This document shows positions 45,484-53,695 of a stretch of DNA of 64,000 nucleotides, in pieces. The stretch comes from Nitrospiraceae bacterium (GTDB taxonomy: Bacteria > Nitrospirota > Nitrospiria > Nitrospirales > UBA8639), in the NCBI GenBank assembly GCA_020632595.1, contig JACKFF010000004.1, forward strand, positions 186,001 through 250,000, written 5' to 3'. Position 1 is the first letter of the stretch; every line of letters begins with the position of its first letter. The translations under genes and the position numbers were made by a program. The notes beneath the pieces are model-generated. The model was not told the DNA's origin, made no database searches, and worked only from the letters and a program-made list of their open reading frames with translations.

Positions 45484-47083
45484 AAGAACTCGGCGGGACG
45501 ATGCTCATCAGCCCTTGCGAAAGGACACTCAGCACCGGTGACACATCGCCGTCACGGACGGCCCAGGCGAAGCGAGCCAATACTTCCTCCTTCGGAAACA
45601 CATTCTGATTATCGGTACCCCAGGCGAAGCCCCATGCGTGGCTGGAGGGCGATAATGAATCTTCCGTACCAGACCAATAGACGTCGATGGGGCCAGTATC
45701 AAAATGGTTGGCACCATTCTCCTGGACGTTTGTAAAAGGTAGAAGCCATCGTTGCAATAGCCGGAGGCCCAAAAAATCAATATCAATCCAAACTCCCCCC
45801 ATTTCAGCGTTAAATAAGTGTCCCAGCTCACTGCCTATACAGTATTGGCCGACACCCCCCGAAGGGCTTTGTATCGCGCACGACGGATCGGGCTGGGAAG
45901 TGGTCGGTAGTCGCCAATTGGAAAAGCCACCCACCGTCAGGCTGGCCGCCCAATTGACCGCATTTTGCCAGGACATCCCGCCATCGGTTGTGTTGGCTCC
46001 ATCATCAAAAGCTGACCCTGCCCCAAAGTTGGCATCTCCTAACCAGGTGATATTTCGGTCCTCATCGTATATCAACCGCACTGTGGCGCCCCCTGGAATG
46101 CCATCGGCATCATGTAGACCTCTATCACGCAATGCCAATGCCAACGGAATCGGGGGACGAGGGGGAATGACGGTAATCGTCACATCAGCACTCGCACTCA
46201 GTTCCCCATCATCACCGGTGAGACGCAACACATATGTCCCAGTAGCACTAAAACTGGCCGTGGTATAAGCGCTGTTGGGATTGTTAAATGTCACGCTGCC
46301 CGACCCACTTACTTTCGTCCAGGTGGCGGTAACGGTGGGACCGGGTAGTCCATCATGGGTGACAGTACCTTCAAGCTGGGCATTGTTGGGAAGGGCGACC
46401 GTTTGTGGTGACCCCGCATCAACCGTTGGCGGTTGGTTCATTGGCGGGATGGGATCCACGGTGACAGTCACCTCAAGGAAATCCAATTCAACAGTCGCGA
46501 CCCCGGCGATAAACATATTGATACGTAGATCACTATCTGTATAGTGAGGGATGAGCATGTCCACCGTTGCGGTCCCGATTGACGTGCCATCTACCCACCA
46601 CTCTATGCCGCGAGAAGTAACCCGGTATCGATAGACGTGCCAGTTGTCTCCATCAATGGGTTTATTAATCAGGAGTCGGTTAGAAGGTGGCCCAAGAGAG
46701 GTAATAGAATCAGGTCCAACGCTCAAATCTGCACGAACAAGTCCATTGTACAACCAGACTGAGAAGGGCGCCCGCTCATCGGATGGACTCTCGCCCGATA
46801 GAACACGAGCACGAAATTCGACTTCAATTATTTGGCCAGGATCAAATGGTAACCGGCGAAGGTAGCCAAACGAAAGTGATGATGGGTCTTCATCAATCAT
46901 GTGTAGCACACCGTCTTGAACAAAAACTGTATCTTGTGAAATTCCTCCTGATCCGTTATTTACGAATTGCCAAGGTGGAGGTGGCAGTGTATCGGCTGAA
47001 TAGTCAAGCAAAACTTCACCTAATGCTATATTACTCGTACAGAAAATCGTCACTATAACCATTAATAGTATTCTGATCTTCAT
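45371..47083 (-). CDS. Adhesin-like protein, upstream part (signal peptide, LamG-like, PKD, DUF1566)
   Basis: 570 codons. Begins with a signal peptide (MKIRILLMVIVTIFCTSNIA). A concanavalin/LamG-like region follows (RAPFSVWLYNGLVRADLSV; IEWWVDGTSIGTATVDMLI), then a PKD-like domain (TVDAGSPQTVALPNNAQLEG; GTYVLRLTGDDGELSASADV), then a DUF1566/Lcl C-terminal-type domain (MSWQNAVNWAASLTVGGFSN; WRLPTTSQ; VYWSGTED; WAVRDGDV). After the 11-G tract the frame gives 33 unrelated residues and stops, whereas the other frame continues into a discoidin domain. With 10 G instead of 11, one protein of about 1,150 residues would result. Confidence 0.82.
   Translation of the reverse strand: MKIRILLMVIVTIFCTSNIALGEVLLDYSADTLPPPPWQFVNNGSGGISQDTVFVQDGVLHMIDEDPSSLSFGYLRRLPFDPGQIIEVEFRARVLSGESPSDERAPFSVWLYNGLVRADLSVGPDSITSLGPPSNRLLINKPIDGDNWHVYRYRVTSRGIEWWVDGTSIGTATVDMLIPHYTDSDLRINMFIAGVATVELDFLEVTVTVDPIPPMNQPPTVDAGSPQTVALPNNAQLEGTVTHDGLPGPTVTATWTKVSGSGSVTFNNPNSAYTTASFSATGTYVLRLTGDDGELSASADVTITVIPPRPPIPLALALRDRGLHDADGIPGGATVRLIYDEDRNITWLGDANFGAGSAFDDGANTTDGGMSWQNAVNWAASLTVGGFSNWRLPTTSQPDPSCAIQSPSGGVGQYCIGSELGHLFNAEMGGVWIDIDFLGLRLLQRWLLPFTNVQENGANHFDTGPIDVYWSGTEDSLSPSSHAWGFAWGTDNQNVFPKEEVLARFAWAVRDGDVSPVLSVLSQGLMSIVPPSSFDAVVGLFDGGGGIYPRGCVRREAWHLLERGTGKPAR
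45447..45457 (-). repeat. Homopolymeric G11 tract at the frame switch
   Basis: Eleven G on the coding (minus) strand, inside the 113-bp overlap of the two adhesin frames. A length of 10 or 13 joins the frames. Tracts of this kind vary by slipped-strand mispairing; a sequencing or assembly miscount is the other explanation. Confidence 0.9.
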
Positions 47084-47244
47084 GACTATATTTCTCTTGT
47101 TTCTCCTTTTGGGTTAATAGTGACCATACAAAGTAAAAGCTAAGAACTTGTAAGGCCTTCCGGCCAAGGAGTTGTGGCTACTTTACGCTTTCCAGCTTAA
47201 AAATCAACCAGCCATCAAAACAGGGGTAATGGAAGACACAAAAC

Positions 47245-47272
47245 GAAAAAGGCCGGGATGACCCCCAGCCTT
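47245..47272 (-). terminator. Intrinsic terminator after the 47459 gene
   Basis: On the minus strand AAGGCTGGG pairs with CCCGGCCTT (9 bp, one G-T pair), loop of six, then TTTTTCG. It lies about 190 bp after the 47459 gene stop and before the adhesin gene. Confidence 0.65.
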
Positions 47273-47386
47273 CTCCGCAGGTGAGAAACGTAACAACGGG
47301 AGGTTCCCGTTATTCCAGAGTCAATCAGATTAGAATGTTAGTGCCTATCCCTGGGAAGGGGAAGGTGCTTCTGCTCACACCAAAAC

Positions 47387-47406
47387 CCAACCCCATGAGA
47401 AGTCAG
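47387..47406 (+). repeat. 20-bp direct repeat, copy 2
   Basis: CCAACCCCATGAGAAGTCAG; partner of 43549-43568 with two mismatches. Confidence 0.45.
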
Positions 47407-47458
47407 GTATACCAGAAATCTCTATGAGGAATAAGTTTTGCTTTTTACCAATTCGATG

Positions 47459-48355
47459 TCACATTGTTTCTACAATTGGTTGTACGTAAGAAGTGCGGAC
47501 CTTTAGTTTTTCTGGGTCCACGGGAACTCTTTTTAATATCCGCTCCAATTTTGTGGGGTCTTGATTGATCTTGATTATAGATATTCTAAATCCTAAGGCT
47601 TCACGAATTGAATAATATTTCGAGCTATTAACAATTGCGGTTTTTGCAATTCTGGGAAATTCAGCGAGGAAGTCACTTAATTTCTGTAAATTCTCATCGG
47701 TACGTGAAATGGCCTGTTCCGTTTCCGAAATCAAATCGGCAAGTTTTATGGGGCCAATACTTTTCAAAATTTCCACTTGCGAAACCCTTGCTCTGTTACC
47801 TCCTGTGTGGTGTTCGTCTATAATTTTTTTTAGCAATGGGCGAACGAGCTCATTCCTATGCCTCCATTGGGCCAGTAAAATGTTATAGTTTCGGAACATG
47901 GCGTTGATTGGGGTTATACTATCAAAGCCTAGTTCTCCAACAGGTGTATTGGGGGGATGGGTCTTAGGTGCAATAAAGGCCAGATTGGTGACGTTCACAT
48001 CTAAGTCCGGAAAGTGGAAGGGAATAACTTTTATAAGACATCGCTGAAGGGGTTCGTCAGTTAATGAATCTATATATTTGTGTTTTATTGAAGATAAATT
48101 GGAAAAGCAGTCTGACGCTGCAAAGATCCAGAAATTAGCATCATCAATGGCCTTTTTTATCCTTTTATTTTCTTCTTGCAACCAAACAATTAAATAACCC
48201 AATAAAACACCGAAAAGGGCGGAAAAAAACGACAGGGTTATGGGGTAGATGTATTCATGCCCAGAAGGTTCTTGCTTGAGTGACTTAATGGCAGACCCAA
48301 GCAAGTTCACGGCATCAATTAACTGCTCGACTTCGCTTGCTATTTCAAATCCCAT
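47459..48355 (-). CDS. Hypothetical membrane-anchored protein, 298 aa
   Basis: I do not recognise the family. One membrane helix lies near residues 37-58 (ITLSFFSALFGVLLGYLIVW) after a helical N-terminus. It is followed by a long cytoplasmic helical region with Lys/Asn-rich composition (EENKRIKKAIDDANFWIFAA; LKKIIDEHHTGG; IGPIKLADLISETEQAISRT). The DNA is clearly more AT-rich than the flanking genes, which fits acquisition with the island. Many island proteins of this plan are of unknown function or take part in defence; nothing here shows which. Confidence 0.65.
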   Translation of the reverse strand: MGFEIASEVEQLIDAVNLLGSAIKSLKQEPSGHEYIYPITLSFFSALFGVLLGYLIVWLQEENKRIKKAIDDANFWIFAASDCFSNLSSIKHKYIDSLTDEPLQRCLIKVIPFHFPDLDVNVTNLAFIAPKTHPPNTPVGELGFDSITPINAMFRNYNILLAQWRHRNELVRPLLKKIIDEHHTGGNRARVSQVEILKSIGPIKLADLISETEQAISRTDENLQKLSDFLAEFPRIAKTAIVNSSKYYSIREALGFRISIIKINQDPTKLERILKRVPVDPEKLKVRTSYVQPIVETM

Positions 48356-48401
48356 TGGCTGACCTTCTGGGGGGAACGTGGTGCGTCAGGACCATATTCT
48401 T

Positions 48402-48611
48402 TTATGAAACCCCCATCTTCCCTTTCGGCAGCATCCCCTTCCTTTCCAACTCCTGAATTTTTCCTTCAATCAACTCAAGCAGTAAGTCCTTCACCGACTT
48501 GTGTTCGGCAGCGGCAGCCATTTTGAGGCGATAATAGGTGTCAACGGGGATACCCCGAAGATTTAAGGCCGTCGTTTCTTCTACCTTCTCTTTTCCTCGT
48601 CTCGCTACCAT
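48402..48611 (-). CDS. Ribbon-helix-helix protein, FitA/CopG-like
   Basis: 69 residues. A basic N-terminus (MVARRGKEKVEE) is followed by an RHH core: strand ALNLRGIPVDTYYRLKMAAA and helix VKDLLLELIEGKIQEL. This is the DNA-binding fold of many antitoxins and element regulators. No toxin gene is adjacent, so it is more likely a regulator than half of a toxin-antitoxin pair. It is divergent from the RHH-integrase operon. Confidence 0.65.
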   Translation of the reverse strand: MVARRGKEKVEETTALNLRGIPVDTYYRLKMAAAAEHKSVKDLLLELIEGKIQELERKGMLPKGKMGVS

Positions 48612-48731
48612 AGGGCCGGAATCATATCACGGAGCTATTTATTCGTCGATAGAGGTTGCCCTACTTTTATATAATATGTTACAAAGATATATATGTATCA
48701 AAAAAATCAAATAACTCATGGAGGTTAACTG

Positions 48732-48884
48732 ATGGCCACAATGACGAAGATATTGATCCATTTGCCTGTGTCCATGAAGCGGAAGTTGGACGCTTTGAAA
48801 TCCAAGGGCTACACAGCCAGCGGGTTTATCCGGGCACTGTTGGAGCGAGAACTGAATCCACCTGAGATGAAGAAAGGGGGATAG
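48732..48884 (+). CDS. Small ribbon-helix-helix protein, 50 aa
   Basis: Reads MATMTKILIHLPVSMKRKLD then a helix (GYTASGFIRALLEREL), a CopG/RHH fold. GGAGGTTAACTG precedes the ATG, an excellent ribosome-binding site. It ends three bases before the integrase ATG, so the two are one transcript. A role as excision/integration regulator or repressor of the element is likely. An AT-rich segment with TATAAT (48670-48675) lies upstream. Confidence 0.7.
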   Translation: MATMTKILIHLPVSMKRKLDALKSKGYTASGFIRALLERELNPPEMKKGG

Positions 48885-48887
48885 GTA

Positions 48888-49958
48888 ATGGCACGCAAAG
48901 GCCGAGTAGACCGAGGGTTGTATTCTAAACCCAATGTTCAAGGGAAACTGTTGTGGTATGTGCGCCTGTTTCACCATGGGAAGGGGAACAGGTTTGGTCC
49001 GTTCACGACGAAAACCATGGCACGGGAATTCTATGAAAAGTGTAAGCGAGAACAACGCGAGGGACAGTTTTTCCCTGAGCGGTACCACCAGCAAGGCACT
49101 CCTCTCGCGACTGATTGGATTGATCAGTATGTAGGAAAATTGTCGGTATCGGGCAAGAGTGCCAAAACACAATATGAAGAACGCCGCTACGGAGAATGGT
49201 GGAAAACGCGGTTGGCCGGAAAACAGTTGTCCCACATTACCCCATCGGACCTGGATGAGGCCAAAGAGAAATTGGTGGGAAAAGGGTACGCCGCCGAGAC
49301 CATCAAGCACTACTTGAAATTCTTGCGGCATGCCCTGAATCTGGCGGTTCGGGACAGCAAGGTCGAGAAGAACCCGTTTTCTCGATTCACGATGCCCAAA
49401 ACCGGGCACGGTAAGACCCGTTTCCTTACTATGATGGAAGAAGCAGCTTTGCTGAAAGCGTTGGGGCAACCCTATGCCACATGGGCACGGCTGGCGATAT
49501 TGACGGGGCTGCGAAAGAATGAACTCTTTTCCCTTCGGTGGACCAACGTTGACATGGAACAACGATTCATCTCTTTGCCGCAGACGAAATCTGGCAAGGC
49601 GCAATATGTCCCGTTGAACGAAGAAGCCAAAACATTGTTGAGGGCCTTTCCCTCCTGGGAACACTCCGTGTGGGTCTTTCCGAGCAAGATCCAGAGGAGT
49701 CGCAAGACTAAGAGGAGTCATTTGGATAGCTACAACTTCTACGGGCGGATCTTTCGGCCAGCGGTCAAAGAAGCCAAACTGGAAGGGGTTACCTGGCACA
49801 CCTTGCGGCATACCTTTGCTAGTCGATTGGCCATGAATGGGCAGAGTGACAGCACCATTGCTGCCCTGCTCCGGCATAGCGGTACGGCCTTGGTTCAACG
49901 GTATGCCCACCTCTCTCCCACACACTTGCGAGCGGCAGTCGAAGGCGTGGCAAGTTAG
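48888..49958 (+). CDS. Tyrosine recombinase (phage-type integrase)
   Basis: 356 residues. An N-terminal AP2-like arm-binding region (residues 1-65) and a SAM-like core-binding domain (about 72-165) precede the catalytic domain. Catalytic residues are visible: R209 (TGLRKNEL), H304 and R307 (WHTLRHTF), H330 (LLRHSG) and Y339 (QRYAHLSP). It should drive integration and excision at tRNA-Pro, whose 3' end begins 140 bp downstream. Cotranscribed with the small RHH gene. Confidence 0.92.
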   Translation: MARKGRVDRGLYSKPNVQGKLLWYVRLFHHGKGNRFGPFTTKTMAREFYEKCKREQREGQFFPERYHQQGTPLATDWIDQYVGKLSVSGKSAKTQYEERRYGEWWKTRLAGKQLSHITPSDLDEAKEKLVGKGYAAETIKHYLKFLRHALNLAVRDSKVEKNPFSRFTMPKTGHGKTRFLTMMEEAALLKALGQPYATWARLAILTGLRKNELFSLRWTNVDMEQRFISLPQTKSGKAQYVPLNEEAKTLLRAFPSWEHSVWVFPSKIQRSRKTKRSHLDSYNFYGRIFRPAVKEAKLEGVTWHTLRHTFASRLAMNGQSDSTIAALLRHSGTALVQRYAHLSPTHLRAAVEGVAS

Positions 49959-50097
49959 GGGAAGCCAGTTACAGGTGGCCTGAAGGTTGCCACTGAAGAT
50001 CAGGCTAACGATGGGAAGGGTTCGGTTGGAATTGGCTCTCCAATTGCCACCAAAGCAGAGTCTGAGGAAGCGAAAAATGCGTAAGCGGTTGTTTTTA

Positions 50098-50152
<55 letters not shown>

Positions 50153-50175
<23 letters not shown>

Positions 50176-50788
50176 ACTCTTGTGCTAAATGACGATGTGT
50201 GGTGAGAAGACTCTTGGCATTGGTCACCGCTTGAGCGCGATGGCTTATTCGATTTTTTTCTGAAAAGGTCATCTCCGCTAGTGTTTTTCCTATTTGAGGA
50301 ACATAGAATACCGGATCGTACCCGAATCCACCCGTCCCGTGAAACTCCTGGGTAATAATTCCTTCTAACACGCCTTCCACGGTTTCTGTCTCTCCATCCG
50401 GATTGGCCAGCGCCACCACGGTGATAAAACGGGCGGTTCGCTGATCTGAAGGCACCCCGTGTAATTCCTGCAACAGTTTTTGACAGTTGTCCTCGTAAGT
50501 GGCATGCTCCCCGGCGTATCGGGCTGCATAGACCCCAGGACGTCCTTGTAAGGCATCCACTTCCAATCCGGTATCGTCAGCCAAGGCCCAGTGTCCGGTA
50601 TATTTGGCTGTGGCCACGGCCTTTTTCACGGCATTGGCCTGACAGGTGAGCCCATCTTCTTCAACAGCCGGAAAATCAGGAAATTCATTCAAGGTTAGCA
50701 TGCGAATGCCCACATCATTGAGAATAGATTGAATTTCCTTAACTTTATGCCGATTCCCGGTTGCCAGAACTAACGAATCAATGACCAT
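50153..50788 (-). CDS. rdgB: XTP/dITP pyrophosphatase (non-canonical purine NTPase)
   Basis: Removes deaminated purine nucleotides from the pool. About 211 residues from the ATG at 50788 (MVIDSLVLATGNRHKVKEI). Signatures: LATGNRHKVKEI, LADDTGLEVDAL, GVYAARYAGEHA, GFGYDPVF and SHRAQAV. The stop codon lies inside the tRNA-Pro gene. It starts 14 bp after rph, the usual pairing of these two genes. Confidence 0.94.
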
Positions 50789-50802
50789 TACCCGTATCCG
50801 AC

Positions 50803-51546
50803 TCAGGCAATAGAGCCGATGAGTTCCTTCTGCAAGGTAATTAAGCGTTGAATGCCCTCCCATCCCATCGCCAAAAACTCATCCAGATCTTTTTTGGAAA
50901 AAGGAGATTGTTCGGCGGTTCCCTGTACCTCAACCATCCGCCCATTTCCGGTCATGACGAGATTCATATCCACGTCCGCTTGAGAGTCTTCGTCGTAGGA
51001 CAAGTCTAACCGGATTTCCCCGGCAATCTTTCCAATACTGATGGCCGCCAAATAATCCAGAAGGGGGCACTGTTTGATCAGACCTTTTTCTTTCAAGGTC
51101 GAAAAGGCATCGGCCAGAGCAATATAGGCGCCCGTGATCGAGGCGGTCCGTGTTCCCCCATCAGCCTGAATCACATCACAATCAATCCAAATGGAGCGTT
51201 CTCCCATTTGATGCATATCCGTGACAGCCCGGAGCGAGCGTCCCACCAGCCGTTGGATTTCCAGGGTTCGCCCGCCCTGCTTGCCTTTGCTGGCTTCACG
51301 GGACATCCGGTCATGGGTTGAACGGGGCAACATCCCATACTCAGCAGTAATCCAGCCCTGTCCTTTGTCCCGTAAAAAAGGCGGAACTTTTTCTTCCACC
51401 GAGGCCGTACACACGACCTTCGTCTCTCCCATTTCAATAAGCACCGACCCTTCGGCATATTTGGTAAAAGGGCGGGTAATTTTGACAGGCCGCAGTTCAT
51501 CCGCCCGTCGATTATCTGTACGCGGGATTCCAAGTGTCGGTAACAT
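50803..51546 (-). CDS. rph: Ribonuclease PH
   Basis: 3'-to-5' phosphorolytic trimming of tRNA and other RNAs. 247 residues. Motifs include KYAEGSVLIEMGETKVVCTA, GWITAEYGMLPRSTHDR, QRLVGRSLRAV, IDCDVIQADGGTRTASITGA and VDMNLVMTGNGRMVEVQGTA. GAGG precedes the ATG. Operonic with rdgB and tRNA-Pro. Confidence 0.95.
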   Translation of the reverse strand: MLPTLGIPRTDNRRADELRPVKITRPFTKYAEGSVLIEMGETKVVCTASVEEKVPPFLRDKGQGWITAEYGMLPRSTHDRMSREASKGKQGGRTLEIQRLVGRSLRAVTDMHQMGERSIWIDCDVIQADGGTRTASITGAYIALADAFSTLKEKGLIKQCPLLDYLAAISIGKIAGEIRLDLSYDEDSQADVDMNLVMTGNGRMVEVQGTAEQSPFSKKDLDEFLAMGWEGIQRLITLQKELIGSIA

Positions 51547-51705
51547 TATTCCTCACATTAAAAAAAGGGATTGAATTATAAAGAGGGACCCTGCAAAACA
51601 CAAATGCACCATACATGTTCGCCATATACGGTTGAAAGAATAGCTGATCTATTGGGATGGCGATGACGTACACTCTGCATCCTGAATCTTTGATAGCCAG
51701 CTGAA

Positions 51706-51813
51706 TCATTTTTTACGATCCTGAACGACATACCATCTAAAGACCAGCAATCCCGCAATGATCACACTCACCAGGACGACAAACACGTCTTCATGAGGAA
51801 AGAGATAGGGCAT
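51706..51813 (-). CDS. Possible single-helix membrane microprotein, 35 aa
   Basis: Minus-strand ORF starting MPYLFPHEDVFVVLVSVIIA, continuing with a hydrophobic helix and ending in VVQDRKK. GGAG lies ten bases before the ATG. The profile (one hydrophobic helix with a basic end) is that of a membrane microprotein, but the length is near what chance allows. It is 160 bp upstream of rph. Confidence 0.35.
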   Translation of the reverse strand: MPYLFPHEDVFVVLVSVIIAGLLVFRWYVVQDRKK

Positions 51814-51912
51814 GGATGCTCGGCTCCGACCGAAATGACAAGGGTTTTCCGGTTTGTATTCATTGACTGCGATGAGGACTCATGATAGATTCGGTCTCCC
51901 TGCCAGGCCACC

Positions 51913-53196
51913 ATGCACGATATCCGAATCCTTAGCGACCAACTCGACTCTCTCCGCTCCCAACTCGGTGCCCGGGCTGGCGATATTCCCTGGGAAACCG
52001 TCCAGACCTTAGCGGACCAACGACGTGTCCTCATCTCCCAAACCGAGGAGCTTCGCCACCAGCTCAAAAAAGGATCGGATCAGATTGCCGAATTGAAGCG
52101 TACCAAACAACCGTGCGAGGATGCCACAACCGCTCTTCGGGAAATTCGCGACCGCATCCAGACCATGGACGTGGAATTGCGCACCACCGAAGAACGATTA
52201 CAAGACCAGGCCCTCAGAATTCCCAATATTCCTCACGAATCGGTTCCGCCGGGGAAGGACGAACACGAGAACGTTGAGGTGCGACAATGGGGCACCCCTC
52301 TGGAATTTTCCTTCCCCGCCAGATCCCATCAGGACCTGGGAGAAGCCCTCGGCATTCTCGATTTCAAACGGGCCACGAAAATTGCCGGAGCCAGATTTTG
52401 CGTGTCGATGGGCGTAGGCGCGCTTTTGGAAAGAGCGCTGGCCAATTTCATGCTTGATTGCCATACCCAGGAACATGGCTACACGGAAGTGCTTCCGCCC
52501 ATGCTCGTCAACCGGCCCTCCATGACCGGAACCGGCCAGTTACCCAAGTTTGCAGAAGATCTCTTTCATCTTCCGGAAGAAGATTTCTTTCTCATCCCTA
52601 CGGCTGAAGTTCCCGTCACCAACCTGTTGCGAGAGGAAATCCTGGACGCAGAGCAACTCCCGTTACGCCTTGTGGCCTATACTTCCTGTTTTCGACGGGA
52701 GGCCGGGTCCTATGGTAAGGACACACAAGGCCTGATTCGCATGCACCAATTCCAAAAAGTGGAACTCGTCAACTTTGTTCGTCCGGAAGATTCCTATGAC
52801 CAACTGGAACGCCTGACCCAAGCCGCGGAATCCATTCTTCAAAAATTGGGACTTTCCTATCGTGTCGTCGCATTATGCTCCGGTGACCTGGGATTTTCTG
52901 CCGCAAAGACATACGATCTTGAAGTCTGGCTTCCTTCGCAACAACGGTATCGGGAGATTTCATCCTGCAGTAATTTTGAAGCGTTTCAAGCCCGTCGAGC
53001 CAATATCCGCTTTCGCTCTAAAAAGGACAAACCTCAATTCCTCCATACACTCAATGGTTCAGGCCTGGCCATTGGGCGAACGGTGGTCGCCATTTTGGAG
53101 AACTTCCAGCAAGCCGATGGGACCGTGCATATTCCTGAAGCCTTGCAACCCTATATGAAGGGAGTTAACGTCATCCGTCCGGTTGCTTTTCCATAA
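51913..53196 (+). CDS. serS: Seryl-tRNA synthetase
   Basis: Charges tRNA-Ser. 427 residues. The N-terminal antiparallel coiled coil spans about residues 30-110. The class II core has motif 2 (SCFRREAGSYGKDTQGLIRM) and motif 3 (LNGSGLAIGRTVVAILEN). EISSCSNFEAFQARRANIRF and TAEVPVTN are serine-site signatures. A tRNA-Ser gene lies 270 bp downstream on the same strand. Confidence 0.96.
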   Translation: MHDIRILSDQLDSLRSQLGARAGDIPWETVQTLADQRRVLISQTEELRHQLKKGSDQIAELKRTKQPCEDATTALREIRDRIQTMDVELRTTEERLQDQALRIPNIPHESVPPGKDEHENVEVRQWGTPLEFSFPARSHQDLGEALGILDFKRATKIAGARFCVSMGVGALLERALANFMLDCHTQEHGYTEVLPPMLVNRPSMTGTGQLPKFAEDLFHLPEEDFFLIPTAEVPVTNLLREEILDAEQLPLRLVAYTSCFRREAGSYGKDTQGLIRMHQFQKVELVNFVRPEDSYDQLERLTQAAESILQKLGLSYRVVALCSGDLGFSAAKTYDLEVWLPSQQRYREISSCSNFEAFQARRANIRFRSKKDKPQFLHTLNGSGLAIGRTVVAILENFQQADGTVHIPEALQPYMKGVNVIRPVAFP

Positions 53197-53466
53197 GTGA
53201 AATATTGATGAACCAATCCCCATTTGAGATCTTCGAGCTCATGGATGATACAAAAATTCTTCATAGGCTCCCACCAAATTTCATTATGCACAGTTCACAT
53301 TCCTGCCACAGTCGGCTACTATAAGCGTGCATGGAGATAAGCCTTGTGAGATTTATTGCATACCGTGTCAAACGGAACGTCTTGTCAGATCGTTGGAGTT
53401 AGGGCCGCAATTGGGTGAGAATGAGTCCTACCAAACAATCCTCAGGTTTTTGACGCTAAATAATTC

Positions 53467-53554
53467 GGAGGGGTGCTAGAGTGGTCGAATAGACCGGTCT
53501 TGAAAACCGGCGTCGTGAAAGCGACCGTGGGTTCGAATCCCACCCCCTCCGCCA
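53467..53554 (+). tRNA. tRNA-Ser (anticodon TGA)
   Basis: 88 nt with encoded GCCA end. Acceptor GGAGGGG/CCCCTCC. Anticodon stem CCGGT/ACCGG with the loop containing TGA, a long variable arm (GTCGT..GCGAC region) as in class II tRNAs, and T loop TTCGAAT. Confidence 0.95.
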
Positions 53555-53695
53555 GCATAAAAATACAGAAGACTACGACCAGCTGGCGAGCACAGAAGAG
53601 AGCGAAGGCTGTCCGCAGAAGCTTTAGCGCAGGAGGACACAACCACTCTTCGAAATAGAATCTACTTTTCGCTTTATCCTCAAAAAGGAGCACAC

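Larger units (their letters stand above)
47084..47458 (-). other. Intergenic stretch upstream of the adhesin gene
   Basis: About 375 bp. It holds a terminator (47245-47272), a 7-bp inverted repeat without T-run (AACGGGA/TCCCGTT, 47297-47313) and copy 2 of the 20-bp repeat. The adhesin promoter should be here but could not be fixed. Confidence 0.45.

Noticed and set aside
48639..49925. 428-codon open frame opposite the integrase
   Set aside because: It lies entirely antisense to a clear tyrosine recombinase, has no ribosome-binding site and a low-complexity composition; it is a shadow.
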